Shown: positions 17,693 through 25,689 of the stretch, piece by piece
Numbering within the stretch: the stretch's first letter is position 1
Layout of the letters: each line of letters begins with the position of its first letter
IMG/VR virus record: IMGVR_UViG_3300033388_003146
Span: 1 to 44,924 of that record
Strand: one strand, 5' to 3'
DNA: 44,924 nucleotides
Origin: a virus
Translations under genes and position numbers: made by a program
Notes under the pieces: model-generated
Seen by the model: only the letters and a program-made list of their open reading frames with translations
Database searches by the model: none
What the model was told of the DNA's origin: nothing

Positions 17693-17727
17693 GGGAGGGG
17701 AAATACGTCGCCGTACCCGCCCCTCCC
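17693..17727 (-). promoter_or_regulatory. strong hairpin between capsid gene and next gene
   Basis: On the minus strand GGGAGGGG (17720-17727) pairs perfectly with CCCCTCCC (17693-17700). The loop contains a nested 4-bp stem TACG/CGTA. No U-tract follows, so it is not a standard terminator. It is better read as an mRNA-stabilising or attenuating structure at the 3' end of the capsid message. Confidence 0.65.
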
Positions 17728-17761
17728 GTTAGGGTTTATTTGCTAGTTTCGCAATCCTATC

Positions 17762-18682
17762 TTAAGCAATGGTCAGATTACTTATCTTACCCGAACCTTT
17801 CTCCTGCAATGATTCAAGCGTAAGTTCTGCTGTCATTAGGAAATTACGACTATCGCCTGTCAGCGCAAGCTCCTTTGGTACGACAGGGCGTAGCCATGCC
17901 TTATTCCAGAGGTTCATGTCTCCAAGTACGATTATCCTCGAAGCAATCGTATCGTTAATCTGACGATGTTTCATGATTTTTACGTCACCAAATGACGAGT
18001 AGTACACATCGACTGAGCTTACGAGTTTCTTTTCATCAGCTTGTATATTTCTCGTATTGGTGCTGAATCCATCGATTATCCTCTTCTGGAACGTACCGCA
18101 CAGTACATACTGTGGGTCTCCACCATCAGCCCAAACGTCCTGAAGACAATCGTTAAGTCTACCTTCAGAAAGTGCAGCAGATGCTCCAGCACTACCGACA
18201 CCGCCACCATTTGTACAGTTGGTGGTAATCCAACCATCCATACCCTTCATTGTCCTGGCCGTAGCACTATTACCAGCACTTTCTGTGGTATTGATGACAA
18301 GGGCATATTCGATGTCCTTAGCGATAGCTTTGGTCTTCAACATCTGCTGATAATCGACCTCACTACCACGACCAGCAGAATTAACTGCGTCATTCGTGTT
18401 GGTTATCCGCCATGACTTGCTAAGTATCTGTGTATAGTTATTTTCTTTGACTGTTGGCGTAATTGCCGTAGCCGTAGCGTCATCGCCCTCGACCTGCGCA
18501 TTAGCACCAGCCGTATCGAGCACATCCGTCTGCCATTCATGTAATGTCTGCATCGAACGTTTATTACCCGTATGCGAAGTGACAAAGTTCTCTATAGGAT
18601 CGATATTGGTAATTACATCTATTAAATCCTCTCTGATTCCCTCTGTAGTAAAGGTTGTATATGTATTAGTTGGTACTGCCAT
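17762..18682 (-). CDS. major capsid protein, SU10-type HK97 fold
   Basis: This 306-residue protein belongs by pattern to the SU10-like major capsid family. It has NTYTTFTTEGIREDLIDVIT near the N-terminus, IDPIENFVTS, an E-loop-like region (HEWQTDVLDT with charged/Ala segments), and a beta-rich C-terminal half with YYSSFGDVKIMKHR and later VVPKELALTGDSR. It follows the scaffold-like gene and is followed by a strong hairpin. This is the usual order portal, scaffold, capsid. Confidence 0.92.
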   Translation of the reverse strand: MAVPTNTYTTFTTEGIREDLIDVITNIDPIENFVTSHTGNKRSMQTLHEWQTDVLDTAGANAQVEGDDATATAITPTVKENNYTQILSKSWRITNTNDAVNSAGRGSEVDYQQMLKTKAIAKDIEYALVINTTESAGNSATARTMKGMDGWITTNCTNGGGVGSAGASAALSEGRLNDCLQDVWADGGDPQYVLCGTFQKRIIDGFSTNTRNIQADEKKLVSSVDVYYSSFGDVKIMKHRQINDTIASRIIVLGDMNLWNKAWLRPVVPKELALTGDSRNFLMTAELTLESLQEKGSGKISNLTIA

Positions 18683-18691
18683 GAGACCTCC

Positions 18692-19624
18692 TTATCCGAC
18701 TCCCATTGCACCTTTCAATCGAGTGACTTCCAACCAATCTGCTCTCGACTGAGTTTCACAGGCTTTTTTGAAAGCGGCATTATATGTAGCCGAAGAATTA
18801 TCAGCTTTCGATGCTACACCACTACTTTGTTCCACTGCCACATTCGGGGCTTTACGTACTTCAACAGGTCTCGGCGTAGGAACTACCGACTTAGCTGCCA
18901 TCAGTTCCTTATTCTTCATGTCAAGAAAGATATTCTCATACCCTACCTGAGTATCCATCAAAGCCTGTTGTTCAGGTGGAAGACTCATAATATGCTCTTC
19001 GATTTTAGGTAGATGCGCTTTAAAATCGTCATAACCCTTGCTCGCCATCGTTTGAGCCATCCTATCTACGTTATTCTGATACTGAACTGGCTGTAAAACC
19101 GAAGCCATTTGCTCCATTTGAGCCTTCATACCCTGCAATTCCTGATTCTGAGCAGTTACAGCAGGAGCGACAAACTCCTTGTAATAGTCATCGTCAATCT
19201 CCATAGGTGTAGGTGGGGTAAGCAATGGTGCTGGCTTGGTTTCTACAGTCTTTGCCTCTTCAGCAATACGTTGCCCTTTCTGTGTTAAGTAGGTGTCTGT
19301 CTGATAACTCCTGACTAATTGTTCATAAGTTACATCCATATCCTTACCGTTAACTGTCAGCTTCACCATCTTTTTAGCGAGGTCTGCATTATTCAGGTAC
19401 TCGCTATCCGCATCGGTAGGTGCTGCTTCTATAGTTTCGGTTTGCTCTGGCACTGTCTCAGTCGTTTCTTCCTGTACTGGTGGAGCAGCAGGGGTTCCCT
19501 GTGGCTCGTCAGACATAGCGAAGTCATTACCGAATAATGACTCAGAGATACTTAGTGACGCTTCGGTCACACTATTGGGAATCGCATCCTTTTCAGGTGT
19601 AGATTCTAGGTTTTCGTTCTTCAC
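18692..19624 (-). CDS. putative scaffolding protein
   Basis: This 310-residue acidic protein has a Glu/Thr/Pro-rich N-terminal third, a short ordered segment (LTVNGKDMDVTYEQLVRSYQ at about 88-107), and then a helical/coiled region (QNQELQGMKAQMEQMASVLQ). The composition, length and position immediately upstream of the capsid gene are those of phage scaffolds, which direct capsid assembly and then leave. It starts in an ATGA overlap with the upstream gene. Confidence 0.8.
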   Translation of the reverse strand: MKNENLESTPEKDAIPNSVTEASLSISESLFGNDFAMSDEPQGTPAAPPVQEETTETVPEQTETIEAAPTDADSEYLNNADLAKKMVKLTVNGKDMDVTYEQLVRSYQTDTYLTQKGQRIAEEAKTVETKPAPLLTPPTPMEIDDDYYKEFVAPAVTAQNQELQGMKAQMEQMASVLQPVQYQNNVDRMAQTMASKGYDDFKAHLPKIEEHIMSLPPEQQALMDTQVGYENIFLDMKNKELMAAKSVVPTPRPVEVRKAPNVAVEQSSGVASKADNSSATYNAAFKKACETQSRADWLEVTRLKGAMGVG

Positions 19625-19923
19625 TCATCCTCCTGGGTAGAGTTTATAATACTATCCGCAGCCAACCTGCCTTCCTCTATCTTTATCTGAATCTCCTGAC
19701 GAATTTGGTCGATAACCTTGCTCATCATTTGCGTTTGTATAACCTCTGCCTGCATGACAGGATTAACCTGCTTGAAAGTCTCAAATGCCTTCTTCTCTAA
19801 TGGCGTAAGAATGTATGTCTCCAAGACCTCAAGACCGCCAGAACCATTTACGAAGGCTTGCATAGCGTCACCTATATGCGACACCTTCTCCAGCCTTACT
19901 AATTCCTCGTTACCCCACTCCAT
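19621..19923 (-). CDS. small protein between portal and scaffold
   Basis: The ATG at 19923 is chosen because GGAAGG lies about five bases upstream; an in-frame GTG at 19929 also exists. This gives about 100 residues, mostly helical and acidic, with no recognised family. It overlaps the portal stop by 14 nt and ends in an ATGA overlap with the scaffold gene. Location suggests a head-assembly accessory. Confidence 0.72.
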   Translation of the reverse strand: MEWGNEELVRLEKVSHIGDAMQAFVNGSGGLEVLETYILTPLEKKAFETFKQVNPVMQAEVIQTQMMSKVIDQIRQEIQIKIEEGRLAADSIINSTQEDE

Positions 19924-21742
19924 AAGCACCTTCCGTTGGTTCTGGATTCATACTAATTACATCTCCCTGCCCTTCCTGACTCGCAATACCCTGAACGCCC
20001 CCACCTTCCTCCTGCGGAGGCTGCTGTGCAGCAGTCATAAATCTTTCGACATCCTTGTCGCCAATGATTTTCAGCATCTCGTGGTAAATAGCCATCTGAT
20101 TCACGAAGTGTACGTTCTCTGGCTGCACCACACCTGCTTGAAGCATCTGCACCGTCGATTGATTGACAATCGAAGCCCTATCGGAAAGCATCATATATTT
20201 ATTCAACTGCATCTGCTTATTGATTCCGAGATTTACCTTCAGGTCAAAATCGCCCTGAATTATCTCCATCGGAGGATTGCTATCATCTATCCATTCAAAG
20301 CCAAGCACTCGGCCTGTTACCAATTTTATAAACTCATCTGTCTCATAATTCTGCTCGAGTTTAAGCAGTAAGGAAAATGCTGGCACAAAAGCAGTCTGCG
20401 AGAGGTTTTTAATAACCTGAGATATCTTTTTATTAGCATTTGCAATATGAGCCGTCACGCCTGTCGCCGTCTCATCACCTGACGATGGCATACCCATCAT
20501 ATTGGGCGGTATAGACGTTGCCTCGTAGTAGTCCCTGTCGGTAATCGCTTGTTCCTGAGCCGACCCTGCCGTAGCGTCATGTACCTCCAGCTCCCTCACG
20601 CTCTGTTGGCTTACATCGTCACCTAGAACCACGCCACCAATCTTACGATTGACCAAGCCCATTAAATCAAGGTTTGCATGCCGAGACACAAGCAATGGCT
20701 TACGTAAAGCCAAAGCAACTGCCTCTCTGCGTTGGTTACGCAGAGCATTTGTTTCCTGCTGTAAGCCTTCTACCGTTTCTGGTAAACTCTTGCCGTACAT
20801 CTGATGCGGTTCAGGGAAAGCCTGTCCAACAACGAAAGGCGGCCTATTATAGTCCTCGCCCTCAACCTTATAGGGTAAATCGTTCTCTTCAAGGTCTTTC
20901 AGTAGCACAGATGGGCCACCTTCATCGCCAGCCATCAAATATGAGCAACTTTCCAGCAATCCGTCATTATTTACATCCAATAACGTCCACATCTCATAAA
21001 CATACGTCTCTCGCAACGCACTCTCGTCATCCGCATTAACGTTACTAAATGGCGAAGACTGCCCTTCTGCCCTTTGCTGCTTTATTGGATTAGACGTGCT
21101 AACTTCAGACTGAATAGTAGGTATTTCGCCTAAGTTCTTATAATTATTACGCTTTAAGTAGTCCATTGAGCGTCTAATACGGTGCGTGATTGGATATTTC
21201 CAATAATCTTTCCACGTAGCAGAGCTATCGAAGAATATATCTTCGTAAGGAGTACACTCAATAACAGGAACGTAGCTTTCAACGTCACCTTTATCGTTAG
21301 AAGTGATTTTAGGGTAGACCTTAAAGATACCAATACCATTCTTAAGTGCATCAAGGCTTAATTCAAATGCTTCGCTATAAAAATCTATAGGATGGCTATT
21401 TAAACGGTAGTTCAGAAGAGTTTTTACCGCCATACGAGTATTTTCTGGTAGGTTCTTCCAAGCAGAAACGTCTACAATCTCTTCAGGGTCGAAGAAAAAC
21501 GTCTCCATAACGTCTACCAACATCCGCTGTACGTGAGAATACGTCTTCGGTATGAATAACTTGCCCTGACCACGCAGGACATTGGATTGCTTACCCTTAT
21601 TTGGTGGGAACTTGGAGTTATACAGGTCGTTGTCCTTCGTCCAACGCTCAATCCTGTCATCAGTACGCCAAACAGTAGACCTCTGGAACTGGTCTTGTGC
21701 GTGTGAGGTCAGAAACTCTTCATCGTATTTTTTCTTTGCCAT
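19910..21742 (-). CDS. portal protein, P22-like family
   Basis: This 610-residue protein has the portal pattern of podoviruses: an N-terminal helical wing region, a long stem/wing segment with YVYEMWTLLDVNNDGLLESC and PFVVGQAFPEPHQMYGKSLP, the ETVEGLQQETNALRNQRREA helix, and a Gln/Asn/Gly-rich C-terminal tail. The portal forms the dodecameric DNA channel and docks TerL during packaging. It follows TerL by gene order and precedes the scaffold-type genes. Confidence 0.93.
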   Translation of the reverse strand: MAKKKYDEEFLTSHAQDQFQRSTVWRTDDRIERWTKDNDLYNSKFPPNKGKQSNVLRGQGKLFIPKTYSHVQRMLVDVMETFFFDPEEIVDVSAWKNLPENTRMAVKTLLNYRLNSHPIDFYSEAFELSLDALKNGIGIFKVYPKITSNDKGDVESYVPVIECTPYEDIFFDSSATWKDYWKYPITHRIRRSMDYLKRNNYKNLGEIPTIQSEVSTSNPIKQQRAEGQSSPFSNVNADDESALRETYVYEMWTLLDVNNDGLLESCSYLMAGDEGGPSVLLKDLEENDLPYKVEGEDYNRPPFVVGQAFPEPHQMYGKSLPETVEGLQQETNALRNQRREAVALALRKPLLVSRHANLDLMGLVNRKIGGVVLGDDVSQQSVRELEVHDATAGSAQEQAITDRDYYEATSIPPNMMGMPSSGDETATGVTAHIANANKKISQVIKNLSQTAFVPAFSLLLKLEQNYETDEFIKLVTGRVLGFEWIDDSNPPMEIIQGDFDLKVNLGINKQMQLNKYMMLSDRASIVNQSTVQMLQAGVVQPENVHFVNQMAIYHEMLKIIGDKDVERFMTAAQQPPQEEGGGVQGIASQEGQGDVISMNPEPTEGAYGVG

Positions 21743-21774
21743 GATATTTTATCCAGACAGCAGGTAGAGTGCTG

Positions 21775-22062
21775 TTATAGTCTTTCTATTGTTTTGCCTT
21801 CGTCGTTTAACAGAAAAGCAGGGCCATCAAAGCAGACCCAGTTAATCTCTCTTGAATTAAAAAATCCACCTCTACATTTAAACCCGATAAACCTACCATT
21901 TTTATCACCTTGACTGAAGGCTTTTTGCTTTGAAAAGTCATGCGCCACCTCAACATCCATTCCCTTTACAACACCTTTACCTTGAATAGTAAGCTCATCT
22001 ATGTTATCCCAATAATGCCAGTCACTATGTTCAGTATGATGGCTCATTAACTTCAAAATCAT
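21775..22062 (-). CDS. hypothetical protein upstream of portal
   Basis: This 95-residue protein has a beta-rich middle (GKGVVKGMDVEVAHDF, then GRFIGFKCRGGFFNSREINW) and ends FLLNDEGKTIERL. No family is recognised. It starts just after a strong minus-strand terminator and has GGAG a few bases before its ATG. It must therefore be transcribed by read-through or from a promoter not found here. Confidence 0.72.
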   Translation of the reverse strand: MILKLMSHHTEHSDWHYWDNIDELTIQGKGVVKGMDVEVAHDFSKQKAFSQGDKNGRFIGFKCRGGFFNSREINWVCFDGPAFLLNDEGKTIERL

Positions 22063-22103
22063 ATCTATCTCCTATCTACCTGTTTGTATCTACCTACTGT
22101 CTG

Positions 22104-22150
22104 AAAACAAAAAAAGGCAACCATAGCCGTTAAGCCATAATTGCCTTTGT
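22104..22150 (-). terminator. rho-independent terminator after tRNA-Pro region
   Basis: On the minus strand AAAGGCAA (about 22140-22147) pairs with TTGCCTTT (about 22112-22120), and the stem is followed by a run of T residues (plus-strand A run at 22108-22116). It lies downstream of TerL, the small membrane gene and tRNA-Pro, and upstream of the portal block. It may separate packaging from head transcripts. Confidence 0.82.
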
Positions 22151-22173
22151 CCTTGCGTATTCTAAGGGGTAAG

Positions 22174-22269
22174 CTACTTATTTCTGTCTAAAATCTCGTG
22201 CAGCTTCCTTTCTAATGCTTTGAAGGTCTTTAAAATCTCTATAATTGCCCTTTTATCTTCTTCTGTCAT
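22174..22269 (-). CDS. candidate 31-aa helical peptide
   Basis: This is a short reading frame starting MTEEDKRAIIEILKTFKALE and ending DRNK. It is a plausible amphipathic helix; further in-frame ATGs lie upstream at 22278 and 22284. No clear ribosome-binding site is seen, which lowers confidence. It lies between tRNA-Pro and the terminator. Confidence 0.4.
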   Translation of the reverse strand: MTEEDKRAIIEILKTFKALERKLHEILDRNK

Positions 22270-22311
22270 TATAACCATTACCATAGTTTAAGGTTGGTGT
22301 CAAGGGGAAAT

Positions 22312-22388
22312 TGGTCTCGGTAGAAGGATTCGAACCTCCGATAATCTGCTCCCAAAGCAGATGGCTTACCTGACTGGCCTATACCGAG
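22312..22388 (-). tRNA. tRNA-Pro (TGG)
   Basis: A full cloverleaf is visible on the minus strand: 7-bp acceptor CTCGGTA/TACCGAG, anticodon stem TCTGC/GCAGA around loop TTTGGGA (anticodon TGG), T arm with TTCGAAT, discriminator A and encoded CCA. It lies between the small membrane gene and a terminator. It probably supplements host proline decoding during late expression. Confidence 0.95.
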
Positions 22389-22398
22389 ATATCCGCCG

Positions 22399-22509
22399 TT
22401 AATACCTATGCGCCTCGCCTGTGAAACCCTTACGCATCAATTTATACATCCACATCCCTATTACAGGCCCGATTATTGCTCCTAAAATGTATGCTATGAT
22501 TATACTCAT
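22399..22509 (-). CDS. 36-aa single-TM membrane protein
   Basis: The frame starts MSIIIAYILGAIIGPVIGMW and ends in a basic tail (KLMRKGFTGEAHRY), giving one membrane-spanning helix with a cytoplasmic positive tail. A strong AGGAGG lies a few bases before the ATG. The gene is directly downstream of TerL and upstream of tRNA-Pro. No family is recognised; a lysis or membrane role cannot be told apart. Confidence 0.7.
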   Translation of the reverse strand: MSIIIAYILGAIIGPVIGMWMYKLMRKGFTGEAHRY

Positions 22510-22525
22510 TTAATCCTCCTTTTAT

Positions 22526-24346
22526 CTACCATAACGCTGCCTCATCAAAAAACTCTGGCTCTGGAGCACTCTGCACCAAGGGATACCATGAGACAGGGAA
22601 TTGCGTTACATATCGCAACGAAGCGTGAAGGTGGTGCTTGCCTTCCTTGATTCTATCTTTCGGCCCTTGGCTGTCCTCGTTGGCATACGTATCTCTCTCA
22701 AGCGTCCTGAAGGAATTTATCAGCACCTTGTTCTCTGGCCTATCGACTATATATATTCTTGGTGGCGAGGCTCTAAGGCGTTTTTTAATATCGTCAACAC
22801 CTGCCTTAATCGAGCCCTCGAATTTATCACTTGTCCGAAGTCCTGGTATTGCATTTTTACCTCTCGAAAGCTCCCTGAATATATTCCTACCGCCAAACGC
22901 AGTAATCGTGCTATTGGAACTCTTGTCAGCGACAGACCACCCCATTCTATAGCCACTTTCTCGCACAATCCTGTGAAAATCCTCCTTCACTTCTTCGGTG
23001 TCTGCGTCTCGTGAGTAGCATCTGTCAACATACATGATACCCTCTCTGTCCACCAATACAAACACCCCTGCTGTCGCAGTAACCAAGTGAGGGTCGAAGC
23101 CCGCAATACACAAATAATCCTGCTTACCGCTCGGAGAAAGGTCATCAATAAATGGAGGCATGACGTGATGCTTTGCGAATAGGCCACTATATACCAAACC
23201 AGAGAGAGAGATGGCTTCGCCCAAAAGACGCATTTTCATTTCTTCATAAGATGAAACCTTCACATACTCATCCATTATTTTTGCCTGAGTATCTAGGTTA
23301 ATGTGCGAATTTGTTACTGTCGTTAATTTAAATAATGTAGAATCTTTTATCTCTGTCTCGTTACCTGTCTGCTCGTCTTCAAAAATGCCATCGTGAAAAA
23401 GTTCTGTCGCCCACGTCAAACCCTCAGTCGGAGTCCAGTCAATCTCAATATCCAATGCCTCCGCAGTACCAAAACGCATTAGCGTTTCTTTCCACTTCGC
23501 CTTCGCAGGCTCTTCATCAAACTTCGCCCAATCCAAGTCACCACCCTGCGCACTTTTTACGTCCTGTTGATTAGTTAGAAATTCTACCTGCGAGCAAGGC
23601 TTGCCCTTACGATACAAAGTTAAAATATCAAATTCTTTAGAATAACTTTCTTCCCAAATTCCCTTCTTCAAATACTCACGGGGTATCCACTTCTTCCAAG
23701 CATCCAGCACCACCCTATGCAACTGTTTGTTATCAACAGCAGTTACTCGTCCTTTAATAAATTTACGATTTGCCCTCTCAATTACGTCTGCAAATATATC
23801 CTTATACTGCTCCATACTTTTAGGCAACTCACCCGTACTTTTAATAATCCCATCTATCGTTCCGCAAACAGTCTTACTACTTCTGTTACCGCCACTCACT
23901 CCCTTAATACCACTCCTGCAAAGCAAAGCGTCTAACTGACTGTCTACAAACGTAGGTATATCCTCTTCCTTCAGATACCTCGCAAGCAACGCCCGCCTCT
24001 CTGGTGTGATGTCTCCCGTATTCGGCTCGAAAAACCAAAACGGGTCACTATCAATAACCTCAGTCAGACTCGCCTCGGCGACCCTCAGCTTCTCCTCAAG
24101 CAAAGCAAGCCTCTCGGCCCTCTGCTTCGGCGTTAACTTCGCTCGCTCCGTCTCCGTTAGCTTCTCCGCAGAGACAGCGTGATTCTTCCTGGCACGAGGC
24201 TTCTTATCTGGGCCACGTTTACCATTGCCACGCTTACGGGGCTTGAGAGGCTTGTCAACGCCACCCTTCGGCGAGTCTGACCCGACCTGAGAGCCATCTA
24301 TGCCCGACTTCGCACCACCTATCTCGCCCTCCTGCCTATCTCCCAT
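22526..24346 (-). CDS. terL: terminase large subunit
   Basis: This 606-residue protein has a basic low-complexity N-terminal extension (residues 1-58). The ATPase follows: Walker A-type GGNRSSKT at 152-159 and a Walker B-type KFDEEP with D277, E278 and E279. The nuclease domain begins at IAGFDPH (414-420), the first metal-binding Asp of the RNase H-like fold. It translocates DNA into the prohead and cuts it. The long basic extension is unusual and may bind DNA. It overlaps the upstream small gene by 28 nt. Confidence 0.95.
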   Translation of the reverse strand: MGDRQEGEIGGAKSGIDGSQVGSDSPKGGVDKPLKPRKRGNGKRGPDKKPRARKNHAVSAEKLTETERAKLTPKQRAERLALLEEKLRVAEASLTEVIDSDPFWFFEPNTGDITPERRALLARYLKEEDIPTFVDSQLDALLCRSGIKGVSGGNRSSKTVCGTIDGIIKSTGELPKSMEQYKDIFADVIERANRKFIKGRVTAVDNKQLHRVVLDAWKKWIPREYLKKGIWEESYSKEFDILTLYRKGKPCSQVEFLTNQQDVKSAQGGDLDWAKFDEEPAKAKWKETLMRFGTAEALDIEIDWTPTEGLTWATELFHDGIFEDEQTGNETEIKDSTLFKLTTVTNSHINLDTQAKIMDEYVKVSSYEEMKMRLLGEAISLSGLVYSGLFAKHHVMPPFIDDLSPSGKQDYLCIAGFDPHLVTATAGVFVLVDREGIMYVDRCYSRDADTEEVKEDFHRIVRESGYRMGWSVADKSSNSTITAFGGRNIFRELSRGKNAIPGLRTSDKFEGSIKAGVDDIKKRLRASPPRIYIVDRPENKVLINSFRTLERDTYANEDSQGPKDRIKEGKHHLHASLRYVTQFPVSWYPLVQSAPEPEFFDEAALW

Positions 24347-24630
24347 AGTACCTCCTCACGCTCCGTCTCCGTTAGTTCCATTAACTCCTCAACCAAGCCC
24401 GTTAGCAAACCGTCATCGCCAATACCCTCACACTCCTCGGCAACCCTGAATAGCACCCGCTCCACGGTAGTGAGCGAACGAAGCCATGCATTACAGCCAC
24501 CCTGCCTTCCTTGCTCCTTAGCAACCACGCTCTCGGGCCATCCCGAAGGGATAAAGGCGTCTTTAATGGGGCGGTCAACCACAGCCACCACAACCCCTAT
24601 ACTCTCCGATTTATCGAGGTATGCTGTCAT
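24319..24630 (-). CDS. hypothetical protein upstream of TerL
   Basis: This 103-residue protein begins with a strand-rich segment (IGVVVAVVDRPIKDAFIPSG) and continues with a Cys at residue 46 and an acidic helical C-terminus (LVEELMELTETEREEVLWEI). It overlaps TerL by 28 nt and the upstream zinc protein by 4 nt. Its position makes a packaging role possible, but no small-terminase signature is visible. Confidence 0.7.
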   Translation of the reverse strand: MTAYLDKSESIGVVVAVVDRPIKDAFIPSGWPESVVAKEQGRQGGCNAWLRSLTTVERVLFRVAEECEGIGDDGLLTGLVEELMELTETEREEVLWEIGRRAR

Positions 24631-24980
24631 AATGCTTCCCCAAACCTATCCCTTACTGAACCCATCTTCCATGCCCGTAAAGTATTATCCATGACTTGTC
24701 TCATATTACGCAATTCCATACCAAACCTTTCCCTGTAAAAATCTCCACAAGGATAGCACACAAAACGCTCCTCATCCAACTGGTACGCCTCCAACTCAAA
24801 CGGAGCTAATACCAAACCGCATATCTTACAATATGCGGAACACGGGCCGTATTCTGCTCGGCAACCTCCCCCTAAAAGTCTCCTAGTAATCAGACCAGAC
24901 CCTTCAGCTATTCTTTCATTCGTTTCCTTATTTAGCCTTGCCATCCCCTCTACCACTTCTGTCGCAGTCATATCTCGCAT
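24627..24980 (-). CDS. zinc-ribbon hypothetical protein
   Basis: This 117-residue protein has CKIC at about 51-54 and CYPC at about 75-78, a spaced pair of CxxC motifs typical of a zinc ribbon. The surrounding residues are helical and charged. It lies between the short acidic gene and the pre-TerL gene, overlapping the latter. No known family is recognised; DNA or protein binding is plausible. Confidence 0.72.
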   Translation of the reverse strand: MRDMTATEVVEGMARLNKETNERIAEGSGLITRRLLGGGCRAEYGPCSAYCKICGLVLAPFELEAYQLDEERFVCYPCGDFYRERFGMELRNMRQVMDNTLRAWKMGSVRDRFGEAL

Positions 24981-24986
24981 ACCCTC

Positions 24987-25181
24987 CTATCCAGCCTCCT
25001 CACCACAGGAGCACCCCTGATAATGTTTAGGTGCTTCCGTGCTACTAATAACTTGAGCCAACGCCGACTGAAGTAAACCTAACGCCTCAATCTGATTAAT
25101 CCCCTCACTATGAATTTTTGTAGATAAATTGCCTTTTCCGCCAACTATAGATACCTTGATGCTTCTCTCTTCGCTATCCAT
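24987..25181 (-). CDS. small hypothetical protein at origin-side end of late arm
   Basis: The ATG at 25181 is preferred because GGGAGG ends four bases upstream, giving 64 residues; a longer frame from GTG at 25250 lacks such a site. The protein has a beta-rich start (RSIKVSIVGGKGNLSTKI) and ends with a CSC motif. No family is recognised. It is the first gene after the DnaA-box block. Confidence 0.62.
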   Translation of the reverse strand: MDSEERSIKVSIVGGKGNLSTKIHSEGINQIEALGLLQSALAQVISSTEAPKHYQGCSCGEEAG

Positions 25182-25409
25182 TATGCCTCCCGTCGGGGAA
25201 TACCCCTTTTTATTTTTTTCCTCCAGAGAATGGGTAGTAACTTTACTCACTCAGGGTATACCATCTCCCCCCTCCCCTACCCCCGACTTATCAACAGCTT
25301 ATCAACACCTACCTGTGCATATCCTGTGGATAACCTACCTAACCATGCGTAATCGCTATGCTTTGCCTGTGGATAACTATTGTGACGATACTTCATACTC
25401 ACTATGAGG

Positions 25410-25446
25410 TAATGGCTGCAAGTCCTTGATTGTAGACGCCTTTATC
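25410..25446 (+). repeat. iteron-like direct repeat, copy 1
   Basis: This 37-bp unit matches the copy at 25504-25540 at 29 of 37 positions, most differences being transitions. Both copies end with the shared sequence ACGCCTTTATC. They lie among the DnaA boxes and may be iterons or a remnant of duplication. Confidence 0.7.
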
Positions 25447-25503
25447 TCTACCTATAGACTATCACCTTGCGATACCGCATAATACCTCATGTATTCTATT
25501 AAG

Positions 25504-25540
25504 TAATAGCTGTAAATACCTAATTATAAACGCCTTTATC
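25504..25540 (+). repeat. iteron-like direct repeat, copy 2
   Basis: This is the second copy of the 37-bp unit at 25410-25446. It is the more A/T-rich of the pair and overlaps the AT-rich stretch. A consensus DnaA box follows at 25572. Confidence 0.7.
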
Positions 25541-25624
25541 CTTAAGATTTACCTATGCACACTATCAAGAGTTATCCACACCGCTACATATAGTGGGTCT
25601 ACGCACAATGACATAAGCCAGCAC

Positions 25625-25668
25625 ATAGCTCAGCACGACAATAGTGACCGCAAAGCATAGTGAGCTAT
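25625..25668. repeat. 8-bp inverted repeat beside HTH gene
   Basis: ATAGCTCA at 25625-25632 and TGAGCTAT at 25661-25668 are perfect inverted copies separated by 28 nt. The pair lies just downstream of the HTH gene stop. It could be a binding site for that protein, a hairpin, or chance. Confidence 0.45.
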
Positions 25669-25689
25669 ACATCCACCACAAAACGTCCA

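Larger units (their letters stand above)
25182..25689. other. gene-poor block with DnaA boxes and repeats (candidate origin)
   Basis: No convincing gene lies here. There are five DnaA-box-like 9-mers: TTATCAACA at 25288 and 25299, TGTGGATAA (reverse of the consensus) at 25325 and 25368, and TTATCCACA at 25572. Two imperfect 37-bp direct repeats (25410-25446, 25504-25540), an 8-bp inverted pair ATGAGGTA/TACCTCAT (25404, 25483), an AT-rich stretch around 25478-25530 and an 8-bp inverted repeat at 25625/25661 complete it. Three boxes match the bacterial consensus exactly. This is the layout of a DnaA-dependent replication origin, though function is inferred. Confidence 0.72.
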
